In this document: positions 1-6,578 of the stretch, piece after piece
How the letters are laid out: each line of letters starts with the position of its first letter
Numbering within the stretch: position 1 is the stretch's first letter
DNA from: Nanobdellota archaeon
GTDB taxonomy: Archaea; Nanobdellota; Nanobdellia; Woesearchaeales; GW2011-AR9
DNA length: 7,253 nt
Assembly (NCBI GenBank): GCA_030695605.1
Contig: JAUYQE010000127.1
Span: 1 to 7,253, forward strand
Reading direction: 5' to 3'
Notes under the pieces: generated by a model
What the model saw: the letters and a program-made list of their open reading frames with translations, nothing else
Databases searched by the model: none
Told to the model about the DNA's origin: nothing
Made by a program: the position numbers and the translations under genes

Positions 1-47
1 TGATATTCATCGTTAACTTTTTCAATAAGTGCTACACTTCCTATACT

Positions 48-103
48 GACAGCCACATTGTTTTTCATGTATCTCACCAGAACATGAAAATAGGGTGGCT
101 GTC
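48..103. repeat. Two-tier inverted repeat (9 bp + 9 bp)
   Basis: The outer arms GACAGCCAC (48-56) and GTGGCTGTC (95-103) are perfectly complementary. Inside them TTTTCATGT (62-70) and ACATGAAAA (82-90) form a second perfect 9-bp stem around an 11-nt loop. The two stems are separated by short asymmetric spacers (5 and 4 nt). The structure can form on either strand. Its function is unknown; an RNA hairpin or a transcription end structure for a gene outside the window are both possible. Confidence 0.75.
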
Positions 104-192
104 TTATTTCTTACGGAAAAATCAAAGAAGTGGCGAAGTTAGGATCTAAGATTCAAAGAGTTCTTACGAGGCAATCCGTTCCCGGCTTTCAG

Positions 193-256
193 ACGCGGGG
201 AATTCCACCGAATTCTAATTGGTGGAGAAAAGACTGTGTCGGTGGAATTCCTGCGT
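193..256. repeat. Long inverted repeat, 12-bp perfect arms
   Basis: GGAATTCCACCG (199-210) is perfectly repeated in inverse as CGGTGGAATTCC (240-251). Outside it ACGC (193-196) pairs with GCGT (253-256) across a small internal loop. The 5' arm can alternatively fold locally through CCACC (205-209) and GGTGG (221-225), so two mutually exclusive structures exist. Function unknown. Confidence 0.75.
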
Positions 257-260
257 GCTC

Positions 261-325
261 AAAAGGCGAGGCGGTGAGCAAAGCGAACACGCCGCCCTGT
301 GACGGGCGGTCCGCCTCGCCCTTTT
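261..325. repeat. Nested GC-rich palindrome containing the hairpin core at 270-293
   Basis: GGCGAGGCGG (265-274) pairs with CCGCCTCGCC (311-320), extended by AAAA (261-264) against TTTT (322-325). Two competing inner hairpins exist: GGCGGT...ACACGCC (270-293) around a GA-GC-AAA-GC-GA core, and CCGCCC...GGGCGG near 292-309. The core at 270-293 matches the repeat hairpins at 6499-6525 and 6773-6799, so this may be a member of a dispersed palindromic repeat family. Confidence 0.7.
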
Positions 326-416
326 ACACGCCGCAGCTTCGGCATACGTTTTTCTACTGTGGTGATTCACGGAAGTTGCTGCGTATAGAACAGAATAAAG
401 AACCTCTTAGAAACTC

Positions 417-797
417 CTAAGCAACCAGAATCCCATTCACTATGCCGTGCTGCCCCGGCCTGCTGGTTACGCGAGCTTTTCCCAGCTTTGTTTCCACGAC
501 TGCCCCTTTGGTAATGATATTTCGCCTTACGAGATGGGGGTTCGCGGGATTGCCCACGACATTGAGAATCTCCGCTTTCGTGACTTTTCCTTTTGCATCA
601 GCTACTGAAATTTGCTTGGCTTCTAACAGGATGTACTTCCGGCTTCCTCCGCGAACTCGGCGCGTTTTTTGCTTCTCGGCAGCTTCCAGCTTGGTCTGGG
701 CAGGAAAGCCTGCCAGCTCATGCCGCTTTTTTGTCCGGAAGGAATGATATCGCCCACCAGATGCTTTTCTTCGAGGACGCTCTTGTGATCGTGCCAT
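417..797 (-). CDS. rps8e: 30S ribosomal protein S8e (eS8)
   Basis: The 126-residue protein is a small-subunit ribosomal protein of the archaeal/eukaryotic eS8 family, absent from bacteria, which binds 16S rRNA in the 30S body. The basic start (MARSQERPRRKASGGRYH), the conserved KKRHELAGFPA stretch near residues 23-34, the central RRVRGGSRKY segment and the closing NPANPHLVRRNIITKGAVVET and SRPGQHGIVNGILV-type region are the recognisable family features. Length is that of other archaeal copies. The ATG at 797 lies 5 nt after the lonB stop codon, so it is the last gene of the lonB cluster and is probably translated by coupling; no clear Shine-Dalgarno sequence precedes it. Downstream on the minus strand a T-rich tract around 380-396 could help transcription end. 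Identification is firm. Confidence 0.97.
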   Translation of the reverse strand: MARSQERPRRKASGGRYHSFRTKKRHELAGFPAQTKLEAAEKQKTRRVRGGSRKYILLEAKQISVADAKGKVTKAEILNVVGNPANPHLVRRNIITKGAVVETKLGKARVTSRPGQHGIVNGILVA

Positions 798-802
798 GGC
801 GC

Positions 803-2209
803 TTAAGACTTAGGGCTCGTTTTTAAATGTTTTGTTGCTTTTTTCTCTGCGATCAGAATTTTCCCCCGAAGCTCTTCATGCCCCCGCCAGTCTAAAGCGT
901 GTTCGAGCACTTCAGCAATGGTCGTAACCGGGATAATAGTGACTTGTGCCATTTTTTCTGGCTCAATGACAATGTCCTGCAGGTTGACTTTCGGCACGAT
1001 TATTGTTGTAATGCCCGTATCAATAGCTGCTTCGACTTTTGAGGACACGCCACCCACAGGCAATACTTCTCCCCGGACAGAAAGCGAGCCGGTCATCGCT
1101 ACGTACTGCTTCACGGGAATGCCTTGCAGTGCTGAAATGATGGCGGTAGCAACTGCAATAGATGCCGAATCGCCTTCCACCCCTTCATAGGTCTGCAGGA
1201 ACTGGACGAAAATGTCTTTGGTTTCCCGGATGTCTTCGCCAAAGTGCTTCATGATGATGGCCGCCACATTTTTCACCGCTTCTTTGGCAATTTCTCCAAG
1301 CTTTCCGGTGGCGATGATCTCTGTTTTCTTCCCGCCGGGAACCACTTCTGCTTCGATGGGCAGGAGAATTCCCGAATAGGCAGAGCCGCCGCCGATAACC
1401 GCTAAGCCATTGACTCGCCCCACGCTGCTTCCCGTCGTTACGATAACCTCATATTCTTTCTTTCGCTCAATGTGCTTGTCCGCAATCTGCTGTTCCAAAG
1501 CACGGGCCAGTTTCTTGGCTCCCAGGACATGCTTCTTTAGTACGATGTCCGCTCTTTCTTCTTTGGCCAGATCGCCCGCAGCCCGCACTAAGCCGCCTAA
1601 GTTACGGAGATGCAACGTCAAATGCCCTTTGCGATTGGCTCTCCGCCGCGCTTCACTGATCAGGGCATTGATGGCTTCCAGTGAAAAATGGGGTATTTTT
1701 CCTTCTTCTTTTTTCACTTCCTGAGCGACAAAACGGGCAATGTTCAGGCGGTTTTCTTTCGTATCCAGCATGGTTTCATTCATGTACACTTCATAGCCAT
1801 AGCCCCGAATGCGCGAGCGGAGTGCCGGGTGCATCCTTTTTATCGTCTCCAAATTCCCCGCAGCAATGAGGACGAAGTCACAAGGCACGGGTTCCGTGCG
1901 CACCATGGCTCCCGCAGAGCGTTCCGATTGCCCCGTAATGGGAAATTTCTTTTCCTGGAGTGCCGAAAGCAGCTCATGCTGCGTTCGGGGATGGAGCGTC
2001 GCAATCTCGTCGACGAACAAGACGCCGAGGTGCGCTTTATGGATCATGCCGGCAACCACGCGCTGGTTTGCGGGGGTGCCCAGGCCGCCAGAATTTTTAC
2101 AGAGGATTCCATTTACAAAGACATTGCCCGATTCCGTGGTTACATTGTACAGTTTTCCTTGGTAAGGAAACCGTTCTATTTTGGTGATGGTTTGTTTTGT
2201 AAGTTTCAT
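803..2209 (-). CDS. lonB: LonB protease, C-terminal part: intein C-fragment (1-39) fused to AAA+ C-half and protease domain
   Basis: This 468-residue product completes the membrane-bound archaeal LonB, an ATP-dependent serine-lysine protease. Residues 1-39 are an intein C-terminal fragment: a block F-like YNVTTESGNVFVNG stretch ends in ILCKN, followed by Ser40 as the +1 residue. From Ser40 the extein starts SGGLGTPANQRV. Walker B is LFVDE (64-68), sensor 1 is Asn119 in AAGN, and arginine-finger candidates are Arg131-Arg135 (RSRIR). The protease domain follows from about 255, with the catalytic Ser348 in GDSAS and Lys391 in SSKVEAA. There is no transmembrane segment here. The start ATG at 2209 overlaps the stop of the preceding ORF by ATGA, with an in-frame TAA 15 nt upstream of that ATG. 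The protein lacks Walker A, so it cannot be an ATPase without the other half. Either trans-splicing or a frameshift in the assembly must explain it. Confidence 0.95.
   Translation of the reverse strand: MKLTKQTITKIERFPYQGKLYNVTTESGNVFVNGILCKNSGGLGTPANQRVVAGMIHKAHLGVLFVDEIATLHPRTQHELLSALQEKKFPITGQSERSAGAMVRTEPVPCDFVLIAAGNLETIKRMHPALRSRIRGYGYEVYMNETMLDTKENRLNIARFVAQEVKKEEGKIPHFSLEAINALISEARRRANRKGHLTLHLRNLGGLVRAAGDLAKEERADIVLKKHVLGAKKLARALEQQIADKHIERKKEYEVIVTTGSSVGRVNGLAVIGGGSAYSGILLPIEAEVVPGGKKTEIIATGKLGEIAKEAVKNVAAIIMKHFGEDIRETKDIFVQFLQTYEGVEGDSASIAVATAIISALQGIPVKQYVAMTGSLSVRGEVLPVGGVSSKVEAAIDTGITTIIVPKVNLQDIVIEPEKMAQVTIIPVTTIAEVLEHALDWRGHEELRGKILIAEKKATKHLKTSPKS
2093..2209 (-). mobile_element. 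Intein C-fragment (39 residues, block F) with its own ATG
   Basis: Residues 1-39 of the downstream ORF have the length and layout of known natural split-intein C-fragments: a Met-Lys start, a KIERF-type lead-in, YNVTTESGNVFVNG as block F, and a terminal Asn39. The penultimate residue is Lys38 instead of the usual His. Removing it leaves Ser as the +1 nucleophile of SGGLGTP, the exact continuation of HDPFQ in the LonB family. The fragment lacks any endonuclease part. It is separated from the N-fragment by a one-base frame change at the ATGA overlap. Confidence 0.88.
2206..2209 (-). promoter_or_regulatory. ATGA stop-start overlap between the lonB halves
   Basis: The ATG of the C-part shares bases with the TGA of the N-part, the classic arrangement for termination-reinitiation, which would give roughly matched amounts of both halves. 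A GGG about 12 nt upstream is only a weak ribosome-binding candidate. No X-XXY-YYZ slippery heptamer is present next to the overlap, which argues against programmed -1 frameshifting. Confidence 0.7.
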
Positions 2210-4233
2210 GCACTTATTGTTCCCTTACTGTTTAAAATGGAGTAGAGCTCGTTTGGCTTTAGTTCCAGTCTTTCCATGACTTTTTGTGCTCCATACCCTC
2301 TATTAACATAATACTGATATTTTTCCCGTGTGCTCTCTACAAAATTCTGAAGGTATCTCTTTAGATTGTCTTCTTTGTACTTGCAATAGTTTAGGTTTAT
2401 ATTTTTAGAGAAGTTTTCACTCGAGGTGAATCTTTGCGAGCAGACGATGCGAAAGATCTTACTTCCTGCTTTGTTTTTTCGCTTATAAGAAAGAATTTTA
2501 CCTATTTCAACTCTTCTTTTGTTTAGGAAGGCTTTAACTTCTTCCAAAAATTGCAAACGATTCAGTTCAGTATGCTCATCCCCCGTTATGCCAAATTCAA
2601 TTCTTGCTCCACAGCTTTTATGAGCAGAAATGCCAATTTCACTCCCGAATAAAGAGGCATAAAATTCTTGTTCTGCTTCTTCTGAAGTTTTTATCCAGGT
2701 CGGAACAATTAGGTTTATCTTAGTCTTATTACCGATTGGTGCGCCCAACGCCATAAAGAAACGTATGACATTTCTGTTTGTGTTTTGATAACAAAAAGAG
2801 GTTCCATTTCTTCCTCCTCGAATTGTTCTCATATTATTGTCAATGCTATAACCAAATATTCTCATTAAGTCGTTACCAAATTCTTTCGTTGCTTCTAATT
2901 CTGAGCTAGAAAGGAAAATAGCATTTAAGTTCGCAAAAATCCCCCCATCGCCAAATGTGGCTCCTAAGACTTTCGCAATGAGGAGAAGCTTGGAGTTAAT
3001 TATTCTTAGAGGAAGCAGCTTTCTTTTCTGCAACCATTGCACAGTTTGAATTGGTTGGGGAATGTGTTTTTGAGCGTGCCACCACCGCGTCTTTGATTCT
3101 GATTGTCCAAGCGCTTTGGAAATTCTTTTATACCCCCAAGTAGGATTTTGTGCTTTAAGCTCTAGGTATTCGCCATAAAGCTTGCATTGTTCCTGCTGTT
3201 TTCTATCATAAGAATTTATAATGTCTTGTTCGTCTATAATTGCGTCTGATTGAGAAACTATTTCATTGCATTCTTCAATATCTTTCGCTTCCACATAGGT
3301 GATTTTTCCATTTTTCCAAACAGCTATTTTATGTTCTGGCGTAACGATGAGTTCCTTGTTTTCGGAAGTTGTCAGTTTTATCATTTCGCCAACATAATTA
3401 TATCTGTTGCATGATAAAACTTCAACTGGAGAAATGGAACCATTTGTTTCGCCAAATATCTTGGGCTTGTTTTCTTGAAGGAAAACTGCTTCATAGTTCT
3501 TTTCTTCTTGTTTCAAAATATTGATTTTATTTTTTTCTAATTTTTTATCTACAAAATCTCCTAAGGTTACTTCTACTAAATTCTTTTCGTCACTCATAGT
3601 CTTAACATTGTTACTACCACCTAGCGACTGGAACGGATCATGAAGCACATCGCCCAGCAGCGCTCCCGCATGTGCCCCTGTCGCATCAAAGAACGGCGCC
3701 TCTTTCTTCCCGAAATTATCGACGATGACTTTTGGGGCAATGACTTTCTGCATGCCGAACATGCGCTGGCCCATGCTGAGCATCATGGAGAACACCGCTA
3801 AAAAGAGGATGCCGCCGAGAAAAAATGCTGCAAACATGATATCGGATTGGTACCGGTTGCGGATCCACCACGGTGCTAAGAGGGTGATGATGGCGACCAC
3901 AAACAGCAGGAAATTGTTGTTGCGGAACATCTGCTTGCCATCCAGAAAGTATTTCTTCACTTCTTCGCGGCCAGTGCCTGCTTGCATCGTCTGAATGAGC
4001 GGATTATTTTCGTCGTTCGGATTGGGTAGGGCCAGAATATCTTTAAGGGTTGATTTCGGCAGCAGTTCGGCTAACGCCAGCCCGAGCATGGACTTTCCGG
4101 TTCCCGGCTCGCCAATCAGGAGAACGTGCCGGCGCTGCAAAGCCGCTTTCTTGATGATCTGCACGGCTTCGTCCTGGCCCACCACTTGGTCGACAATTTT
4201 CTGGGGAACAGGAATATCTTTTGTTGATTTCAT
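2206..4233 (-). CDS. lonB: LonB protease, N-terminal part: Walker A and membrane anchor fused to intein N-fragment with LAGLIDADG endonuclease
   Basis: I chose the ATG at 4233, giving 675 residues, because LonB proteins begin close to the motif found here (IPVPQKIVDQVVGQDEAV); the longer frame from 4416 adds 61 residues unlike the family and overlaps scpA. Residues 1-202 are N-extein: Walker A GEPGTGKS (41-48) and two membrane segments (about 108-124 and 132-152) that anchor LonB facing the cytoplasm, ending in HDPFQ (198-202). Ser203 starts the intein. Block B shows TPEH (298-301). LAGLIDADG helices are at about 416-433 (AKVLGATFGDGG) and 523-535 (EFYASLFGSEIG). Helix-turn-helix-like stretches lie near 365-390 and 645-668. 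The ORF stops right after the second of these, where block F would be expected. Intein codons are visibly more AT-rich than the exteins, a sign of transfer. Confidence 0.93.
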   Translation of the reverse strand: MKSTKDIPVPQKIVDQVVGQDEAVQIIKKAALQRRHVLLIGEPGTGKSMLGLALAELLPKSTLKDILALPNPNDENNPLIQTMQAGTGREEVKKYFLDGKQMFRNNNFLLFVVAIITLLAPWWIRNRYQSDIMFAAFFLGGILFLAVFSMMLSMGQRMFGMQKVIAPKVIVDNFGKKEAPFFDATGAHAGALLGDVLHDPFQSLGGSNNVKTMSDEKNLVEVTLGDFVDKKLEKNKINILKQEEKNYEAVFLQENKPKIFGETNGSISPVEVLSCNRYNYVGEMIKLTTSENKELIVTPEHKIAVWKNGKITYVEAKDIEECNEIVSQSDAIIDEQDIINSYDRKQQEQCKLYGEYLELKAQNPTWGYKRISKALGQSESKTRWWHAQKHIPQPIQTVQWLQKRKLLPLRIINSKLLLIAKVLGATFGDGGIFANLNAIFLSSSELEATKEFGNDLMRIFGYSIDNNMRTIRGGRNGTSFCYQNTNRNVIRFFMALGAPIGNKTKINLIVPTWIKTSEEAEQEFYASLFGSEIGISAHKSCGARIEFGITGDEHTELNRLQFLEEVKAFLNKRRVEIGKILSYKRKNKAGSKIFRIVCSQRFTSSENFSKNINLNYCKYKEDNLKRYLQNFVESTREKYQYYVNRGYGAQKVMERLELKPNELYSILNSKGTISA
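2209..3627 (-). mobile_element. Intein N-fragment with LAGLIDADG homing endonuclease (473 residues)
   Basis: The intein begins at Ser203 of the upstream ORF, directly after HDPFQ, and runs to that ORF's stop. Ser replaces the more usual Cys as first nucleophile. Block B (TPEH) and two LAGLIDADG helices are present, so the splicing domain N-part and a dodecapeptide endonuclease are complete to the eye. The insertion is between Walker A and Walker B of an essential-type AAA+ ATPase, a typical conserved host site. From memory, Pyrococcus LonB inteins sit at or near this site; that should be checked. The DNA is clearly AT-richer than flanking lonB sequence. Confidence 0.9.
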
Positions 4234-4390
4234 GGTTCTGATGAGTTGTTGGTGCGATTTGTTATTATCACTGATTAGTTCACCGGCGCAAGACGTGAAC
4301 GCCTTTACTCTACGCCTAGAGAACACCGAGAAACCCCTCTCCACCCGAAGTCCTGACCAATCTTTAAAAGCTTTATGCTGATTTTTTAGC
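4234..4390 (-). promoter_or_regulatory. lonB upstream region: candidate TATA box at 4361-4370 and long leader
   Basis: On the minus strand CTTTTAAAGA (4370-4361) is the best TATA-like element; with the usual spacing transcription would begin near 4340 and leave a leader of about 107 nt, unlike the leaderless promoters of scpA and the PKD gene. The leader contains a 5-bp hairpin CTCTA-GGCG-TAGAG and the inverted repeat GTTCAC/GTGAAC. No Shine-Dalgarno sequence is evident before the ATG at 4233. A weaker AT-rich stretch at 4261-4268 might instead drive a nearly leaderless message. Confidence 0.4.
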
Positions 4391-5137
4391 CTAAGCGGCA
4401 CTGCTGGAGCTGCCATTCTCTTTTTTAGCCAGCTTCACATAGATCTCAGCAAAATGCTGCTCTTGTTCCATGAGCACTTTCTGCTGGTTTTCCAGATGGA
4501 GCAGCGGCAGGAACGTAATCACTTTCTCCCGGCGCCCGGCCCGCGGGGGCACGAGGCGAGAGAACGCTAATCGTTCCGTTTTTTCTTTCTGGATGTAATA
4601 ATTGAGCTTCTGGTAAATATCGCGGATGGCTTCCAGAACGTCCATGCTTTTTTTGGGAAGAACAAAAGGGATGGGGCGATGCTGTTCAATGAACCGTCGG
4701 CGGGAGGCCATGGCCCGTTGCAGGGCTTCGACCAGGTCATTGATGGAAACTTTCCGCTGCCTCGGCTGGGGATTTCTGGGGATGAGCTGATAGCTTTCTT
4801 TTCCCCGAACTTTCTTGCCCGCTAACTCGTCAAAGAACTCTTCTTCCAGCAGCGCATCTTCTGTCTGGTTGAGCAGCGCATCAAATTTGGTGAGATCATT
4901 ATCAACGAGATGGGCAGACTTCATTTTGAGGAGCAAAGCGGCGGCTAAGAGAATTTTTCCGGAAATGCGAAAATCGTGCTCCCGCATGGCTTTGATGGCT
5001 TGGATGTACCGCTGAGTAAGGTGCGTGATATTTATGTCCCACGGATCCATCTGCTCGTTTTTTACCAGATCAAAAAGAAGGGTCTTCCACGTCACTTCTT
5101 CCTGATTCAGGAGAATATCAAAGATTTGCTGTTGCAT
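4391..5137 (-). CDS. scpA: Segregation and condensation protein A (ScpA, kleisin)
   Basis: The 248-residue protein is an ScpA kleisin, which bridges SMC ATPase heads to form the condensin-like complex that organises and segregates the chromosome. The N-terminal domain has the signature DPWDINITHLTQRY (31-44) and the kleisin helix AAALLLKMKSAHL (65-77) that contacts the SMC neck. A charged linker (about 85-130) leads to a C-terminal winged helix, with REKVITFLPLLHL (203-215) and the closing QHFAEIYVKL helix that binds the SMC cap. The length is typical of archaeal ScpA. The ATG at 5137 is 27 nt from the centre of a TATA box, supporting a leaderless start. No smc or scpB gene lies next to it in this window. 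It points the same way as lonB but has its own promoter, and lonB probably has another. Confidence 0.93.
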   Translation of the reverse strand: MQQQIFDILLNQEEVTWKTLLFDLVKNEQMDPWDINITHLTQRYIQAIKAMREHDFRISGKILLAAALLLKMKSAHLVDNDLTKFDALLNQTEDALLEEEFFDELAGKKVRGKESYQLIPRNPQPRQRKVSINDLVEALQRAMASRRRFIEQHRPIPFVLPKKSMDVLEAIRDIYQKLNYYIQKEKTERLAFSRLVPPRAGRREKVITFLPLLHLENQQKVLMEQEQHFAEIYVKLAKKENGSSSSAA

Positions 5138-5159
5138 GGGGAAAAAGAATAAAGAAGAG

Positions 5160-5168
5160 TATTTAAAA
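5160..5168 (-). promoter_or_regulatory. scpA TATA box
   Basis: TTTTAAATA on the minus strand is centred about 27 nt before the scpA ATG at 5137, so transcription should start at or next to the first codon (leaderless mRNA). Confidence 0.75.
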
Positions 5169-5220
5169 GATGCGGCTGTCGGCGGTTCTCTCTTACTTTT
5201 CGCACTCCACCCGCTAAAAC

Positions 5221-5228
5221 TTTAAAAA
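5221..5228 (+). promoter_or_regulatory. TATA box of the PKD-domain protein gene
   Basis: TTTAAAAA is centred about 26 nt before the ATG at 5251, again predicting a leaderless transcript. It is back-to-back with the scpA promoter, and no Shine-Dalgarno sequence lies before the ATG. Confidence 0.75.
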
Positions 5229-5250
5229 GAATGGCTCGTCGCTTTTCAAC

Positions 5251-6447
5251 ATGAGAAAGAGCTGGCTTATCGTTGCACTCCTTATTTCCTTTTCTTTCGG
5301 CATAGTTCAAGCTGAAGATGCTTCTTCCAATATGACCAGTGAAGCTGCTGCGGAGCCATTTACTCTAACCGTGAGTGCTTCTCCTCTCTCCGGCCAAGCG
5401 CCGCTGGACGTTACCTTTACAGCCATCTCTGATGGGCAAGAACCCGTAACCTTTGCTTGGGATTTTAATGGCGATGGGGTTACGGACAGCCCTGACCAAA
5501 ATCCTGTTACCACTTATGATGAGCCGGGGGCGTATACCGTTGTAGTCGGCGCTACCGATGCTCAGAATAATACGATAAAGAAGAGCCTTATTATCTCTGT
5601 TGCTGAGAATCCTGCTGCCGGATTGAACATCACCTCTTATTTCCCAGCCGCCGTGAAAGAGGGGGAAAATGAGATTACCATCATTTTGGTGAACAAAGGA
5701 AAACAGTCCGTCACCGATCTCAGCAGCAAACTGGTCGGCCCAGGGATCCGCCACCTCTCCTCTACGTCCGTTTCCGTTCTCAAAGCCGGCGATGAAGATT
5801 CGCTTAATCTCAAAGCCCAATTCCTGCGCAGCGGCACCATAACAGCCACTTTAAAAATTGCCGGCGTGAACTTTCCGGTCATTTTTGAAGTAGCTCCTGC
5901 TGTTACGTATAGCAAAGAAGAGCTGCAGCAGCGGCTGGCCCAGCTGAAAGAAGCTGTACAGGCGCAGGAGACCACTTATTATGACAAAAAAGTGCAGGGT
6001 TACTTAGTTGCTGAGGTCTTTGAAAGCATTAAAGATGTGAAGCGCCGCCTGCAGGATGCCCAGCAGAGCATCTTAACCAGTAATTTGAATGGGGCGGCGG
6101 TCGGTTTAGACATTGTCTCTTCAACGGTTGAAGATATTACGGCAGACTTGGAGCATGCCCAGAAGCAGAAACAGACTATGATGATGTGGCTGAAAGACAA
6201 CGCTCTAGCTATCACAGCCATCATTGCCGCATTGGGAACACTCAGTGGCATTATCGTCAAAGTAACCAGCCATACCAAAAAGCTGGGGGAGAACGTGTGG
6301 CAGAAAATGAGTTCTAAGAAAAGGGAAACCACAGCGAAAGGCGGGGCGGCAGCGGTTGTCAATGAGGCTATAGTCCCCTCTGAAACTTTGGAGAAAACAA
6401 AAACAGCCGAAGAGAAGAATGAGGAAAAGAAAGATCCGGAAGTATAG
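5251..6447 (+). CDS. Secreted/membrane-anchored PKD-domain protein with CARDB-like domain and C-terminal membrane helix
   Basis: The 398-residue protein has a clear signal peptide (residues 1-21, MRKS + hydrophobic core, cleavage after VQA likely). Residues about 38-117 form a PKD domain, with the typical APLDVTFTA and FAWDFNGDG motifs and the GAYTVVV strand. Residues about 122-216 look like a CARDB-type beta-sandwich (NEITIILVNKGKQSVTDL). A helical, probably coiled-coil region (221-310) leads to one transmembrane helix (about 316-337), and the last 60 residues are a K/E-rich cytoplasmic tail. The predicted topology is outside domains, membrane, then charged tail inside. It is probably a cell-surface protein for adhesion or envelope support; no enzyme motif is visible. 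It has its own leaderless promoter and ends 5 nt from the convergent tRNA gene. Confidence 0.85.
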   Translation: MRKSWLIVALLISFSFGIVQAEDASSNMTSEAAAEPFTLTVSASPLSGQAPLDVTFTAISDGQEPVTFAWDFNGDGVTDSPDQNPVTTYDEPGAYTVVVGATDAQNNTIKKSLIISVAENPAAGLNITSYFPAAVKEGENEITIILVNKGKQSVTDLSSKLVGPGIRHLSSTSVSVLKAGDEDSLNLKAQFLRSGTITATLKIAGVNFPVIFEVAPAVTYSKEELQQRLAQLKEAVQAQETTYYDKKVQGYLVAEVFESIKDVKRRLQDAQQSILTSNLNGAAVGLDIVSSTVEDITADLEHAQKQKQTMMMWLKDNALAITAIIAALGTLSGIIVKVTSHTKKLGENVWQKMSSKKRETTAKGGAAAVVNEAIVPSETLEKTKTAEEKNEEKKDPEV

Positions 6448-6492
6448 TTGAATGGGCCTGCCCGGACTTTCGTGCTTTTCTGCTGGTTTACG

Positions 6493-6531
6493 TTTGTCGT
6501 GGGGTTGAGCGAAACGAAACCCCACTTGAAA
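6493..6531 (+). repeat. Hairpin repeat, copy A (inside tRNA intron 3, opposite strand)
   Basis: The stem is GTGGGGTT (6499-6506) with AACCCCAC (6518-6525), 8 perfect pairs. The 39-nt unit is 33/39 identical to 6767-6805 on direct alignment by eye. On the plus strand the loop can form tandem G-A pairs around a small inner stem; on the tRNA strand those would be C-T mismatches, so the unit seems designed for the plus strand. Confidence 0.75.
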
Positions 6532-6543
6532 CACGTTCGCCAA

Positions 6544-6578
6544 GCGCACACAACAAAACAACGATTTTGTTGGTGCGC
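6544..6578. repeat. 14-bp hairpin within tRNA intron 3
   Basis: GCGCAC (6544-6549) pairs with GTGCGC (6573-6578) and CAACAAAA (6551-6558) with TTTTGTTG (6565-6572), with a single bulged base and a 6-nt loop. It is directly followed by a further 8-bp hairpin, CAAAGGGG/CCCCTTTG (6579-6597). Confidence 0.75.

Larger units (their letters stand above)
1..416. other. Intergenic region, no convincing gene, rich in inverted repeats
   Basis: This stretch lies downstream of rps8e, whose stop codon is at 417-419. I see no protein-like ORF: the 96-codon plus-strand frame at 130-420 has a composition typical of translated GC-rich palindromes and matches no family I know. No tRNA T-loop with a pairable stem is present on either strand. 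What it does hold are three separate inverted-repeat structures (48-103, 193-256 and 261-325) and small hairpins around 330-395. It could be a non-coding RNA or a cluster of palindromic repeats; nothing in the sequence decides between them. Confidence 0.6.

Noticed and set aside
300..310. TGACGGGCGGT resembles the 3' end of antisense 16S rRNA
   Set aside because: The match stops after about 11 bases and is part of a local palindrome; no other rRNA motifs surround it.
130..420. 96-codon plus-strand ORF starting GTG
   Set aside because: It runs through the palindromes at 193-325, has no recognisable domain or promoter and looks like chance coding across GC-rich repeats.
2200..2222. Programmed -1 ribosomal frameshift joining the two lonB ORFs
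   Set aside because: The -1 frame has a TAA 15 nt before the ATG, leaving only a five-codon window, and no slippery heptamer is present there.
1688..2245. 185-codon and other plus-strand ORFs opposite lonB
   Set aside because: They are antisense shadows of conserved lonB codons, with no family-like sequence or promoter.
4237..4274. Box C/D sRNA-like TGATGA ... CTGA on the plus strand
   Set aside because: No internal D'/C' boxes or flanking complementary stem; the spacing does not fit a standard archaeal C/D guide RNA.
4234..4416. Longer lonB start at 4416 (736 residues)
   Set aside because: The extra 61 residues do not resemble LonB, overlap the scpA end and include the candidate TATA box.
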